A stretch of 64,000 nucleotides of DNA from Brucella anthropi_A (lineage in GTDB: Bacteria; Pseudomonadota; Alphaproteobacteria; Rhizobiales; Rhizobiaceae): NCBI RefSeq assembly GCF_046630315.1, contig NZ_LQBD01000001.1, forward strand, positions 1 to 64,000, in the 5' to 3' direction. Within the stretch, counting starts at the first letter, position 1, and each line of letters begins with the position of its first letter. Shown here one piece after another: positions 33,829-42,833 of the stretch. Both the position numbers and the translations under genes were made by a program. A model generated the notes under the pieces. That model did not search any database and was not told where the DNA came from. It saw nothing but the letters and a program-made list of their open reading frames with translations.

Positions 33829-35160
33829 TCACCGTGCCTTGGCGGCGACGCATACAGCGCTAGCCACAGATTCGATTTCTGAATCAGCCAGTATGCTGGT
33901 TGCTATGCGAATAGTGCTGGTAGGTTGAACCGAAAACTTGGCGCCGGGTGCCACTGCAATGCGTCGCGCTGCCATTGTCACCATGGCATAGGGTTCTGAA
34001 GTCACCGGCACGAGACAGCAAAGCCCCCCGGTTCCGGTCGCCGACACGCCATTGGCCATCAAGGCCATCTTGAATTTGGCCGCGCGTTCAAAATAGGTCT
34101 GGCGTGCATGTTTCATCAGCATTTGCGTTCGTTCGTCCTTCAGCAGCCAGGCGACCGCCCCCTGAAGAATGCGGCTCGTCCAGCCTGCACTGAAGCTGCG
34201 ATAACCCTGTATCTGCTCGATGATCCCCCTGGAACTCGACAGCACAGCAAGGCGCAGATCAGGTCCATGAGACTTGGAATAAGACAGGACGTGAATGACA
34301 CGGTCCGGAAAGCGGCTTCCGAGCGTATGGCGAGGGGCCATGGCAACATCACCAACGCCGTCATCTTCAATGATGAGCGCATCGCTGTTTTCAAGGATGT
34401 CTCCCAGCGCCTTCAACCGTGCCGCGCTGACGCAATTGCTCGTAACCGAATGCAGGCGTGGTTGAAAGAGAAATGCGGAAGGCTTTTCTTGCAATGCCGC
34501 CGCGAGAGAGCCCGGCAGCGGCCCCTCATGATCGCAATGCACAGGAATGATGGGCACCCCCAGATCTTCCAGAATATCAAGCAGCCGCATGGCGGTTGGG
34601 TCCTCGATTGCGACTGGCGCGTCCGGTGGCAACAGGGCGTGGAGCAGCGTGTAGACGGCATTGTATCCGCCATTCGTCGCCAGAAAGGCTTCCGGTTCAT
34701 ATGGCCAATCCAGCCGCACGGCTTCTTCAAGTTCTGGCAGGATGCGCGTTCGTTCGTAGCTGTTGAGGTTTTCAGCCCGGGTGCCGTGCAGCAATGCCTG
34801 TTCCAGCGAGGGAAGCAACATGGGGTCCGGCACCGCCTTTGACAGGTCGAGGACGTCCGGGCCGTAATCACCGAAGCTTGCAAGACGCTCGGGTTTGGCG
34901 ACAAACCGGTCGCCGCTGACCCAGGTTCCATTGCGTCCACGGCCAGTAAGGATTTTTTGCCGCCTGAGTTCACTCCACGCTTCCGAAAGTGTGGCAGGGC
35001 TGACCCCCAGGGCAAATGCAAGATCGCGGACGGGCGGCAGCTTGGTGCCGATTGGAAGGATGCCCTTGCGAATGAGGGCTGCCGTATCGCGCGCAAGACC
35101 CCTTGTGGTTGTGTCCGGCAGTTTTTCCGAGAACCAGGCCGGGGTGAAATCCTGTGACAT
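33829..35160 (-). CDS. MocR/PdxR-type regulator (GntR HTH + aminotransferase-like domain)
   Basis: A 443-residue fusion: an N-terminal GntR-type winged helix (about 10-75; …PIGTKLPPVRDLAFALGVSPATLSEAWSEL…) and a fold-type I PLP-dependent aminotransferase-like domain (about 95-440). The PLP-binding lysine is in SYSKSHGPDLRLA, and the upstream DD (IIEDDGVGD) fits the cofactor aspartate. MocR proteins use PLP and an amine ligand to switch transcription. It diverges from the operon starting at 35259 and the intergenic region carries a clear inverted repeat, so it most likely controls that operon and itself. Confidence 0.9.
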   Translation of the reverse strand: MSQDFTPAWFSEKLPDTTTRGLARDTAALIRKGILPIGTKLPPVRDLAFALGVSPATLSEAWSELRRQKILTGRGRNGTWVSGDRFVAKPERLASFGDYGPDVLDLSKAVPDPMLLPSLEQALLHGTRAENLNSYERTRILPELEEAVRLDWPYEPEAFLATNGGYNAVYTLLHALLPPDAPVAIEDPTAMRLLDILEDLGVPIIPVHCDHEGPLPGSLAAALQEKPSAFLFQPRLHSVTSNCVSAARLKALGDILENSDALIIEDDGVGDVAMAPRHTLGSRFPDRVIHVLSYSKSHGPDLRLAVLSSSRGIIEQIQGYRSFSAGWTSRILQGAVAWLLKDERTQMLMKHARQTYFERAAKFKMALMANGVSATGTGGLCCLVPVTSEPYAMVTMAARRIAVAPGAKFSVQPTSTIRIATSILADSEIESVASAVCVAAKAR

Positions 35161-35175
35161 GCTTTCCGCCTTATT

Positions 35176-35225
35176 TAATGTTCAGTAACGTAATAGCATT
35201 TGATCGGGAAAAAATGAACATTTAA
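35176..35225. promoter_or_regulatory. Candidate MocR operator, inverted repeat
   Basis: TAATGTTCA at 35176-35184 and TGAACATTTAA at 35215-35225 form an inverted repeat (consensus TTWAATGTTCA) with the half-sites separated by about three helical turns. They flank the divergent promoter region between the regulator and the importer operon. Such spaced half-sites are what MocR dimers bind. Binding is inferred. Confidence 0.5.
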
Positions 35226-35258
35226 TATCGTGCAAGTGATGAAACTTGAGGACATAAA

Positions 35259-36221
35259 ATGCCGGTTACGCTGCGCCTTGCCGTGAGGGATTGGGATTAT
35301 TTGACGCCCATCGCTCTGGGCGACGTACATTCGCCTGAACTGCATATTGTTATGAACCGTGTTGGAACGCTGGTTTCCGATCCCGGCAGGGACGATACGC
35401 ATGATGCTTTTGAAATGTCCTTTAGCCGCTATGCCTCCATGCGTTTCGATAGGGACAACAGCATCGTCGGCATTCCAAACTTCATCATGCGGGGCTTTCG
35501 CCATCGTTGCGTGATTACCCGGCGCGACAGCCCGATCCGAACTTTTTCAGATTTGAAGGGAAAAAGGATTGGCGTTACGGGGTGGCGCGATTCCGGCAAT
35601 ACCTGGACGCGTGCTGCCCTGCGGCGGGAAGGCGTGGGTGTCGACGATGCCTATTGGTATGCGGGCCGTCTGACCGATGCGCACCCTGTCACCGACCGTC
35701 TCGATGGTTTTGGCCGTCCCGGTCGCATTGAAGCGATGCCCGGTGAACGCCCCATGATGGACATGTTGCAGGAAGGGTTTCTCGATGCGGTGTTCACGCC
35801 TTTCATGCCGGACGGTTATTTTGCCGAAAATTCGCCCTTCCGTCAGGTACTGACTGATTTCCGCGGTGCCGAACTCTCCTATTTCCATGAGACTGGATAT
35901 GTTCCCGGCATGCATCTTGTCGGCCTCAAACCTGATATTCTTCGCGAGCATCCGTGGATTGCCGATGAGCTTGGTGCGCTTATCGACGAAAGCCAGCGGG
36001 TCTGGACTGCCAAGCGGCGCAAATATGCAGAAACAACGCCGTGGATCATCGAAGAATTGCTGAGGGTTTCGCGTGATTTGCCGGACAGTTGGAACGAAAG
36101 CGGCATTTCGGCGAACAAGAACATGATCAATGATTTCGCTGAAGAACTGTACATTCAAGGTATTCTATCGCGAAAGCTGACTATTGAAGAATTGTTTCCG
36201 TTTTTCTCGAGCAAAATCTGA
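35259..36221 (+). CDS. Periplasmic-binding-fold enzyme, 4,5-dihydroxyphthalate decarboxylase-like
   Basis: A 320-residue protein with a type II periplasmic-binding fold but no signal peptide, so it is cytoplasmic. The segments EMSFSRYASMR, IPNFIMRGFRH, SDLKGKRIGV and DSGNTWTRAAL match the 4,5-dihydroxyphthalate decarboxylase group, which adapts the binding-protein fold to catalysis. The actual reaction cannot be inferred. It is first in an operon with an amino-acid-type ABC importer and an amidohydrolase, and GAGG precedes the ATG. A non-secreted binding protein is the alternative. Confidence 0.7.
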   Translation: MPVTLRLAVRDWDYLTPIALGDVHSPELHIVMNRVGTLVSDPGRDDTHDAFEMSFSRYASMRFDRDNSIVGIPNFIMRGFRHRCVITRRDSPIRTFSDLKGKRIGVTGWRDSGNTWTRAALRREGVGVDDAYWYAGRLTDAHPVTDRLDGFGRPGRIEAMPGERPMMDMLQEGFLDAVFTPFMPDGYFAENSPFRQVLTDFRGAELSYFHETGYVPGMHLVGLKPDILREHPWIADELGALIDESQRVWTAKRRKYAETTPWIIEELLRVSRDLPDSWNESGISANKNMINDFAEELYIQGILSRKLTIEELFPFFSSKI

Positions 36222-36253
36222 AACTCAAGACGGAAACCATCTGGGAGGTTGAT

Positions 36254-37141
36254 ATGAAAACGGTAACAATGGCAATTGCCATGCTTTGCGGTACTTTTGT
36301 ACAGGCTGCTCTGGCGGAGGACGTGAAAGTTCCGCAGCAGACGGTGAACGAAGCATTGAAGGCGCGCTTGCCTGAGGATATCGCCAAGGCGGGTAAAATG
36401 GTGGCTGTGAACAATGGCTCGTTTCCACCTTACGAGATCATCGATGGGGCGAGCATGTCAGGCGCAAGTGCCGATATGTCGGAGGCGCTGGGCCAGCTTC
36501 TGGGAATCAAGATCGAACATGCAACGGTTGGCGGCCTGCCAGCCCTGCTCAGTGGCATCAATGCCGGTCGCTATCAATTTGGCTTCGGTCCGATTGGAGA
36601 TTTTCCATCCCGGCAGAAAGCAAATGATTTCGTCGATTGGGTCCGGGAATATGTGGTCTTTGCCGTCAAGGCGGGCAATCCGGAAGGCATCGTTTCGCTG
36701 GATGCTGCCTGTGGAAAGCGCATCGCGGTGATGGCAGGCGGATCGGCTGAAAAAGTCATCAAGGAACAGGCGGAAAAGTGCAGCGCCGGAGGCAAGGATG
36801 CCATCCAGGTGCAATCCTACACCGACCAGCCCACCTCGATCCTTGCGGTCCGCTCCAACCGGGCCGATGCCTTCTTCTCGTCTCAGGCGCCATTGACCTA
36901 CTTCATCCAGCAGTCAAAGGGCCAGCTTGAGCTGGCGGCTGTCGGTCAGAAGAACGGTTTTGACGATCTTTACCAGGGTGCCGTGGTGCCGAAAGGCTCG
37001 CCGCTTGGTGAAGTGCTGCGTGACGGGTTGCAGATCCTGATAGACAACGGCACCTATGCGTCGATCATGAAAAAATGGGGCCTTGAGAATAACATGATTG
37101 GCGCGGTCGGCATCAATCTCGCCGGGAAGGGCCCGCAATGA
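36254..37141 (+). CDS. Polar amino-acid-type ABC importer binding protein
   Basis: A 295-residue SBP_bac_3-family protein with a signal peptide (MKTVTMAIAMLCGTFVQAALA, cleaved before EDV). The ligand-pocket segments VAVNNGSFPPYEIID and GLPALLSGINAGRYQFGFGPIGD are typical. The ATG follows GGGAGG. Its stop overlaps the permease start. The ligand is probably an amino acid or an N-acyl derivative, given the amidohydrolase downstream. Confidence 0.9.
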   Translation: MKTVTMAIAMLCGTFVQAALAEDVKVPQQTVNEALKARLPEDIAKAGKMVAVNNGSFPPYEIIDGASMSGASADMSEALGQLLGIKIEHATVGGLPALLSGINAGRYQFGFGPIGDFPSRQKANDFVDWVREYVVFAVKAGNPEGIVSLDAACGKRIAVMAGGSAEKVIKEQAEKCSAGGKDAIQVQSYTDQPTSILAVRSNRADAFFSSQAPLTYFIQQSKGQLELAAVGQKNGFDDLYQGAVVPKGSPLGEVLRDGLQILIDNGTYASIMKKWGLENNMIGAVGINLAGKGPQ

Positions 37142-38058
37142 GCACGGCTCCTCTTCGCACGGATCGGGCCGATGTCCATGACGTCGCGCACGCACATCAA
37201 CCCTTCCCCATCGGACGCGCGTTCTTGTGGGCGATTGTCATCGCAATTGCGGCAAACTTTGCCTATATAGTCGCCAATAATCCCAATTTCGGGTGGCCTG
37301 TCGTCGCCGCTTATTTCTTCGATCCGACCGTGATGCAGGGGCTCTACATCACGTTGGGGCTGACAGTGGTGGCAATGATTATCGGTGTGGTCCTTGGCCT
37401 TCTGCTGGCCATTGCCCGCATGTCCGACGATCGATTGGCCAGTTCGCTTGCCGGCCTGTTCATCTGGTTCTTCCGGGGAACGCCGCTGCTGGTGCAGCTG
37501 ATCTTCTGGTACAACATGTCCACGCTGTTCCCGAAGGTGGAGTTGTCGATACCTTTCGGCCCCACGCTTGCAAGCTGGAATACGAATGATCTGATTACGC
37601 CGGTGACGGCAGCAATTGTGGGTCTGGCGCTCAATGAGGCTGCCTACATGGCGGAGATCATTCGCGGGGGCCTGCTTTCCGTGGACAAGGGCCAGGCGGA
37701 AACCGCCGCCGCCTTCGGCATGACACGCTCGCGCGCACTGCGTCGCATCATCATCCCGCAAGCGATGCGATCGATCGTTCCTCCAACAGGAAACCAGCTC
37801 ATCAGCATGATCAAGGCAACGTCGCTGGTCAGCGTCATTGCCATGGCCGATCTGCTCTATTCGGTCCAGTCGATCTACAACCGCACCTTCGAAGTCGTGC
37901 CGATGCTGCTCGTTGCCGTTCTCTGGTACTTGCTGATCACCTCGGTTCTCAATGTTGTCCAGAGTGCGATTGAGCGCCATTACAGCCGCGGTGAGCGGGG
38001 TGAAGCGGTGCAAAACGACGGTGCTGCGGCACAAACGCTTGCGAAGGAGAACGCCTGA
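37138..38058 (+). CDS. Polar amino-acid ABC transporter permease (HisM/GlnP type)
   Basis: A 306-residue membrane permease with five to six transmembrane segments and the EAA loop (NEAAYMAEIIRGG…KGQAETAAAFGMT) that contacts the ATPase. The family's opening TLGLTVVAMIIGVVLGL is present after an unusually long N-terminal region of about 65 residues with one extra hydrophobic stretch. A single permease implies a homodimeric channel. It is coupled at both ends by overlapping start and stop codons. Confidence 0.9.
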   Translation: MSTAPLRTDRADVHDVAHAHQPFPIGRAFLWAIVIAIAANFAYIVANNPNFGWPVVAAYFFDPTVMQGLYITLGLTVVAMIIGVVLGLLLAIARMSDDRLASSLAGLFIWFFRGTPLLVQLIFWYNMSTLFPKVELSIPFGPTLASWNTNDLITPVTAAIVGLALNEAAYMAEIIRGGLLSVDKGQAETAAAFGMTRSRALRRIIIPQAMRSIVPPTGNQLISMIKATSLVSVIAMADLLYSVQSIYNRTFEVVPMLLVAVLWYLLITSVLNVVQSAIERHYSRGERGEAVQNDGAAAQTLAKENA

Positions 38059-38840
38059 TGTCCCAAGCAACCAATGGCGCAAAGGCTTTGGTGCGCGCGC
38101 ACAACGTTCACAAAGCCTTCTCCAACATCGAGGTGCTGAAAGGCATCGATCTGGAAGTACAATCGGGGGAGGTTGTTGTGGTGCTCGGTCCTTCCGGATC
38201 GGGGAAGTCAACTTTCCTGCGTTGCATAAATCGACTGGAAACCATCGATAAGGGATCGATATTCGTCGACGATGAGCAGATTGGCTATCAGCTGCGGCGT
38301 GACCGTCTGATCGCGCTGTCGAACAAGGCCGTCGCCTTGCAGCGCAGCCGGATCGGCATGGTGTTCCAGCAGTTCAATCTATATCCGCACATGACCGTCC
38401 TCCAGAATGTTATCGAGGCTCCGATCGGCGTGCACGGGCATAACCGTGATGAGGCGATTGCGACAGCGGAAGATCTGCTGGGCAAGGTCGGGATGCTGCA
38501 CAAGATCAATGCCTATCCACGCCAGCTTTCTGGCGGGCAGCAGCAACGTGTCGCGATAGCCCGCGCTCTGGCCATCAGGCCGAAGCTCATGCTGTTTGAC
38601 GAGCCAACCTCCGCGCTCGACCCCGAACTGGTCGGGGAAGTCTTGTCGACAATGCGGGGACTTGCCGAACAGGGCCTGACGATGATCGTCGTCACGCACG
38701 AGATCGGCTTCGCAAAGGAAGCCGCCGACCGTGTCGTCTTCATGGACGGGGGTAAAGTGATCGAAGAGGGAACCCCGAAGCAGGTTCTGGAGAATCCGCA
38801 AAACGCCAGAACACGCAGCTTCCTGAGCCGATTTATCTGA
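38058..38840 (+). CDS. Polar amino-acid ABC transporter ATPase (GlnQ/HisP type)
   Basis: A 260-residue ATPase with Walker A (GPSGSGKST), Q-loop (MVFQQFNLYPHMT), signature LSGGQQQ, Walker B (LMLFDEP) followed by TSALDPE, and H-loop (THE). The insertion after the A-loop (IGYQLRRDRL) is common in rhizobial homologues. The start shares a base with the permease stop (TGATG), with AAGGAG upstream. Confidence 0.92.
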   Translation: MSQATNGAKALVRAHNVHKAFSNIEVLKGIDLEVQSGEVVVVLGPSGSGKSTFLRCINRLETIDKGSIFVDDEQIGYQLRRDRLIALSNKAVALQRSRIGMVFQQFNLYPHMTVLQNVIEAPIGVHGHNRDEAIATAEDLLGKVGMLHKINAYPRQLSGGQQQRVAIARALAIRPKLMLFDEPTSALDPELVGEVLSTMRGLAEQGLTMIVVTHEIGFAKEAADRVVFMDGGKVIEEGTPKQVLENPQNARTRSFLSRFI

Positions 38841-38928
38841 TGGCCTGCTGACCCGTCGGTCAGTCTCGCCCGAAACCGCAACCATTATTGTCCGGAGGTT
38901 CTGCTCTTCAGGGCGGGACGCGAATAAA

Positions 38929-40113
38929 ATGACCCAATCATCCAGTCTGGCCCAAATTGCAGATCTCGCACCGCGAAGCGAGGAGCTGCGCAAGATACGT
39001 CATCATCTGCATTCCAACCCGGAACTGTCGTTCGAAGAAGCGAGAACTGCTGCATTCGTAGCGGAAAAGCTGGAGCAGTGGGGCTATGAGGTCACGCGCA
39101 ATATCGGCGGTCACGGTGTCGTTGGCCGGCTGCGTGTTGGCGAGGGATCAAGGAGTATCGCGATCCGCGCCGATATGGATGCGCTGCCCATCATGGAGGC
39201 GACGGGACTGCCTTATGCCAGCCGCTTTCCGGGCAAGATGCATGCATGCGGGCATGATGGTCACACAACCATGCTGCTTGGAGCCGCGGAATATCTGGCG
39301 CGAACGCGCAATTTCAACGGTACGGTCAACCTCATTTTCCAGCCTGCGGAAGAGGCGGGAGAAATCAGCGGCGCCCAGGCGATGATTGCCGACGGCCTGT
39401 TCGAACGCTTTTCATGCGACGCGATTTTCGGCCTGCACAATCATCCGGGGGCGCCGGAAGGGACATTTCTCACGCGTGCCGGCCCGATGATGGCGGCGGC
39501 GGACACTGCAATCATCAAGGTCATCGGCAAGGGCGGCCATGCTTCCCGCCCGCATCTGACGATTGACCCTGTGATGGTGGCTGCCTCTCTGGTTATGGCC
39601 TTGCAGACGGTTGTTTCGCGAAATATCGACCCCACGGAAACTGCCGTTGTTACCGTCGGCACGATCCACGGCGGGGAGGCGAGCAATGTCATTCCGGAAG
39701 AGGTGACGCTCGGTGTCAGTATTCGCTCTTTCTCACCTGGGGTACGCGCGCAACTTGAAAGCCGGATATGCGATCTGGTCGCAAACCACGTCGCGTCCTA
39801 CGGTGCGACGGCACAGATCGATTATCAGCACGGATACCCCGTGGTGGTGAACTCGGAAGTGGAAACCATCTTTGCCACGCAGGTTGCACAGGAGCTTGTA
39901 GGCGAGGACAAGGTTTCGACCTGCCCGCTTATTCCCGGAAGCGAGGACTTTGCATATTTTCTGGAGCACAAGCCGGGTTGCTTCTTGCGTCTTGGAAATG
40001 GTGTCGGGTCCGCCTTCCTGCATAATCCGCGATATGATTTCCACGATGACAATCTGCCCGTCGGGGCGGCACTATGGGCGCGGATTGCAGAACGTTATCT
40101 TGATGCCAGCTGA
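38929..40113 (+). CDS. M20-family amidohydrolase (hippurate/N-acyl amino acid hydrolase type)
   Basis: A 394-residue metallopeptidase-like amidohydrolase of the M20D group. The metal site residues are visible in IRADMDALPI, MHACGHDGHT and QPAEE, with later ligands in GLHNHP and near LIPGSEDFAYF. A lid domain occupies the middle (TIIKVIGKGGHASRPH). These enzymes split amides such as hippurate or N-acetyl amino acids into the acid and free amino acid. Being last in the importer operon, it likely hydrolyses the imported compound in the cytoplasm. Confidence 0.88.
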   Translation: MTQSSSLAQIADLAPRSEELRKIRHHLHSNPELSFEEARTAAFVAEKLEQWGYEVTRNIGGHGVVGRLRVGEGSRSIAIRADMDALPIMEATGLPYASRFPGKMHACGHDGHTTMLLGAAEYLARTRNFNGTVNLIFQPAEEAGEISGAQAMIADGLFERFSCDAIFGLHNHPGAPEGTFLTRAGPMMAAADTAIIKVIGKGGHASRPHLTIDPVMVAASLVMALQTVVSRNIDPTETAVVTVGTIHGGEASNVIPEEVTLGVSIRSFSPGVRAQLESRICDLVANHVASYGATAQIDYQHGYPVVVNSEVETIFATQVAQELVGEDKVSTCPLIPGSEDFAYFLEHKPGCFLRLGNGVGSAFLHNPRYDFHDDNLPVGAALWARIAERYLDAS

Positions 40114-40191
40114 AGCCCTTTCCTGAAGGTGGGGGCTGCCTGTGCAGGAATAATGACATACGTAAATGCGAATAGATAAAGCTATGCCGTT

Positions 40192-40578
40192 CTAACCGGA
40201 ACTCTTCTCGTTGCACGGGAGGATGCGGATTGGTTTTTCTTCCGTTTTGCCCAGTTCCATGCATTTTTGGTCCGATTTTTGGTCCGAGCAGAAAGTCCAG
40301 CCTCCAGTCGTCTTGCCGGAGGCTGCAAGGACAATTTCACGGCGCGGAGGGATGTTTGGATGGTAGATATACCACCCATCCTTGAGAACCGCGTCGGCGG
40401 GCGGGTCCATCCCCGCACCGGAACCCTTGATGCGGGCTTCGGACAAGACCAGCCCCTGCGCCGTGACCGTCCAGAATTCCTGCCACGGCACTTTTTCAAC
40501 GCTGTGCGTCCACGAGAGAAGAAAGCTCGTGGCGGCGATTTTCAGAACGCCGCCAGCCGTTGCAATGCAGACAGCCAT
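40192..40578 (-). CDS. DUF1850 protein of TAXI-TRAP locus
   Basis: A 128-residue protein with an N-terminal hydrophobic stretch (signal or anchor) and the DUF1850 features: SWTHSVEKVPW near the start and DGWYIYHP in the middle. DUF1850 proteins are encoded with TAXI-type TRAP transporters; the role is unknown. The ATG at 40578 overlaps the fused permease stop in an ATGA arrangement. Confidence 0.8.
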   Translation of the reverse strand: MAVCIATAGGVLKIAATSFLLSWTHSVEKVPWQEFWTVTAQGLVLSEARIKGSGAGMDPPADAVLKDGWYIYHPNIPPRREIVLAASGKTTGGWTFCSDQKSDQKCMELGKTEEKPIRILPCNEKSSG

Positions 40579-42683
40579 CAACTGGATGACGCGACGACGG
40601 AAGGCCGCGATCTCCAGAAGTGCCAGGCAAGGAAGGCGGCGCAGGCCGCAAAGCCAAGCTCATCGCTATAGGGATAGGTGGCGAGCATCAGGGCGATGGC
40701 AATGAAAGCCCATAGGCGTTCCCATATGTTGAGCGGCGTTCGAAGATGGCCGATAGCGGCAGCCCCCCAAAGAAGGATGCTGAGCAGCGCCTTGACGAGC
40801 ATATAGACGAAGGCAGGCCAGAAGCCGAGTTGTTCTGCAAGCGGGCCGCCCTCCTGAAGCATGATAACCGGCTCATACACCGCCATGAAGGGCACGGCGA
40901 ACCCCGCAACCGCGATCCGGATCGCCTGCATGCCGATCTTCATGCCGGATTCCCGCGCGATTGGCGCTGCCGCGAAAGCTGCAAGCGCAACGGGCGGTGT
41001 GAGATCGGCCATGATGCCGAAATAGAAGACGAACATATGCGACACCAGAAGCGGCACTTCGAGATGAAGAAGGGCCGGGCCGGCGATCGAGGATGTGATG
41101 ATGTAGTTTGGGATGGTCGGGATGCCCATGCCGAGTACGAGACAAGCCAGCATGGTCAGTATCAATGAGAAGAACAGAGAATTCTCACCGACGCTGACGA
41201 TCACACGGGCGAAAGTCGAGCCGGCGCCGGTCAGCGCCAGGACACCGATGATGACGCCGACCAGGGCACAGGCAATACCCACGGGCAGTGCATTCTTGGC
41301 GCCTTCCGCGAGGCTTTGGAGGCAGAGATTCAATGTCTCGCGGCCGCCGCGCACCAGAAAATTTATCGCAACCAGCACGGCGACAAGACCGATGATGAGC
41401 GTAATGCCGCGCAGGCTGTAGCCGAAAATATTGAACGTCGTGCCGAAAGCCGCCGCCGACATGATGCCGAGCACAACCCAGAACAGCACCCGCAGCGGCA
41501 TCGACATGGAGCCGGAAACCGGCACGCCGAGGATGATGAGCGCGGTCAGGCTGAGGCCGACCGTGCCGGCAAAAAGCGGCGTATAGCCGGAGAAAAGGAG
41601 CCATACCAAAGCGGCGAGCGGCAGAACCAGAAACCAGCGCTTTCTGATGGCATCGAGGGCGCTTGGCATTTCGCTCTTGTTGAGCCCTTTCATCCTGAGG
41701 CGGCGTGCTTCAAGATCAACCATCACGAAGACGGTTATGAAGTAGAGAATGGCGGGAACGATAGCCGCCTTGACGATTTCGACATAGGGCAGGCCAAGCG
41801 TTTCCGCCATGATGAAGGCGACGGCCCCCATGACCGGGGGCATGATCTGGCCGCCCATCGACGCCACGGCTTCGACGCCGCCCGCGAAGGCCGGGCGAAA
41901 ACCGGACCGTTTCATGAGCGGGATGGTAAAGGCGCCCGTCGTCACGACATTGGCGACGCCGGAACCGTTGATCGTTCCCATCAGGGCCGAGGAGATCACC
42001 GACACCTTTGCCGGACCGCCACGCGACGCGCCGACCGTGCCCATGGCAATATCGTTGAAGAGCTGGATCATGCCGGCGCGTTCGAGAAATGCGCCGAACA
42101 GGATGAAAAGGAAAATATAGCTCGACGAGACATAGATCGGCGTGCCGTAAATTCCCTCCGTTCCCAGGAAAAGAACCTCGACCACCTGCTCGAAATCATA
42201 TCCGCGGTGATTGAACGGGTGCGGCAGATATTGCCCGAACAGGCCATAGGCCAGAAAGATCGCGCAGATGAGCGGCAGGGTCCAGCCCATCATCTTTTTC
42301 CCGGCCCAGAAAACGAGGGCGACCATGAGAATGCCGATCACGATATCGAGCGTATTCGGCTCGCCCGCCCGGATCACCAGATCTTCGTAGAAAATCCAGT
42401 GATAGAGGCTGAGTGCGAAAGCAACGACGGCCGCCAGCCAGAACGCCGCCCGTTTTGCCGCGGCCGTGCTTGCATTGGCGTAAAGGCCGAAGAGAAGCAG
42501 AAGCAGAAATCCGACGTGAACGGAGCGGACCACCTGACTTGGCAGCGGTGAATAAGCGGAAGTCCAAAGCTGGAAAACCGAAAAAGCCACGGCAATGGCA
42601 AACAGGATTTTTGCACCTGCGCCAGCACCCCAGGCGGGAATATGCTCGGCCGATTCTACGGCGCTGTTCTCGTTCTGCGTCAT
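40578..42683 (-). CDS. TRAP transporter fused membrane subunit (DctQM fusion)
   Basis: A 701-residue polytopic protein that joins the small (DctQ) and large (DctM) TRAP subunits. About the first 170 residues carry four segments of the small subunit; the rest has the DctM family signatures (GTEGIYGTPIYVSSSYIFLFILFGAFLERAG, GTINGSGVANVVTTGAFTIPLM, GGQIMPPVMGAVAFIMAE). It drives uptake of organic acids with a sodium or proton gradient. Fused permeases are typical for TAXI-type systems. Confidence 0.92.
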   Translation of the reverse strand: MTQNENSAVESAEHIPAWGAGAGAKILFAIAVAFSVFQLWTSAYSPLPSQVVRSVHVGFLLLLLFGLYANASTAAAKRAAFWLAAVVAFALSLYHWIFYEDLVIRAGEPNTLDIVIGILMVALVFWAGKKMMGWTLPLICAIFLAYGLFGQYLPHPFNHRGYDFEQVVEVLFLGTEGIYGTPIYVSSSYIFLFILFGAFLERAGMIQLFNDIAMGTVGASRGGPAKVSVISSALMGTINGSGVANVVTTGAFTIPLMKRSGFRPAFAGGVEAVASMGGQIMPPVMGAVAFIMAETLGLPYVEIVKAAIVPAILYFITVFVMVDLEARRLRMKGLNKSEMPSALDAIRKRWFLVLPLAALVWLLFSGYTPLFAGTVGLSLTALIILGVPVSGSMSMPLRVLFWVVLGIMSAAAFGTTFNIFGYSLRGITLIIGLVAVLVAINFLVRGGRETLNLCLQSLAEGAKNALPVGIACALVGVIIGVLALTGAGSTFARVIVSVGENSLFFSLILTMLACLVLGMGIPTIPNYIITSSIAGPALLHLEVPLLVSHMFVFYFGIMADLTPPVALAAFAAAPIARESGMKIGMQAIRIAVAGFAVPFMAVYEPVIMLQEGGPLAEQLGFWPAFVYMLVKALLSILLWGAAAIGHLRTPLNIWERLWAFIAIALMLATYPYSDELGFAACAAFLAWHFWRSRPSVVASSS

Positions 42684-42779
42684 GAACGGACCTTCATCAG
42701 ATTATGCGTTTTGGAAACAACAGCCGCAGGAACGATCCAATCGAGAGGGATCAGGCATCGACTGTCGGAAAAATGGGCA

Positions 42780-42807
42780 GGCATCCGGGAATATCGCCCC
42801 GGATGCC
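42780..42807 (-). terminator. Intercistronic hairpin between TAXI binding protein and permease genes
   Basis: A 10-bp perfect stem (GGCATCCGGG / CCCGGATGCC) with an 8-nt loop in the 150-bp gap. On the minus strand it is followed by TGCCCATTTTT. It probably attenuates transcription so that the binding protein is made in excess over the permease, a common arrangement. Confidence 0.6.
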
Positions 42808-42833
42808 GATCGCCGGACAGGTTTCCCGCCAGC

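Noticed and set aside
41316..42551. 411-codon plus-strand frame opposite the TRAP permease
   Set aside because: Arg/Asp/His-rich shadow translation of a membrane protein gene with intact family motifs on the other strand.
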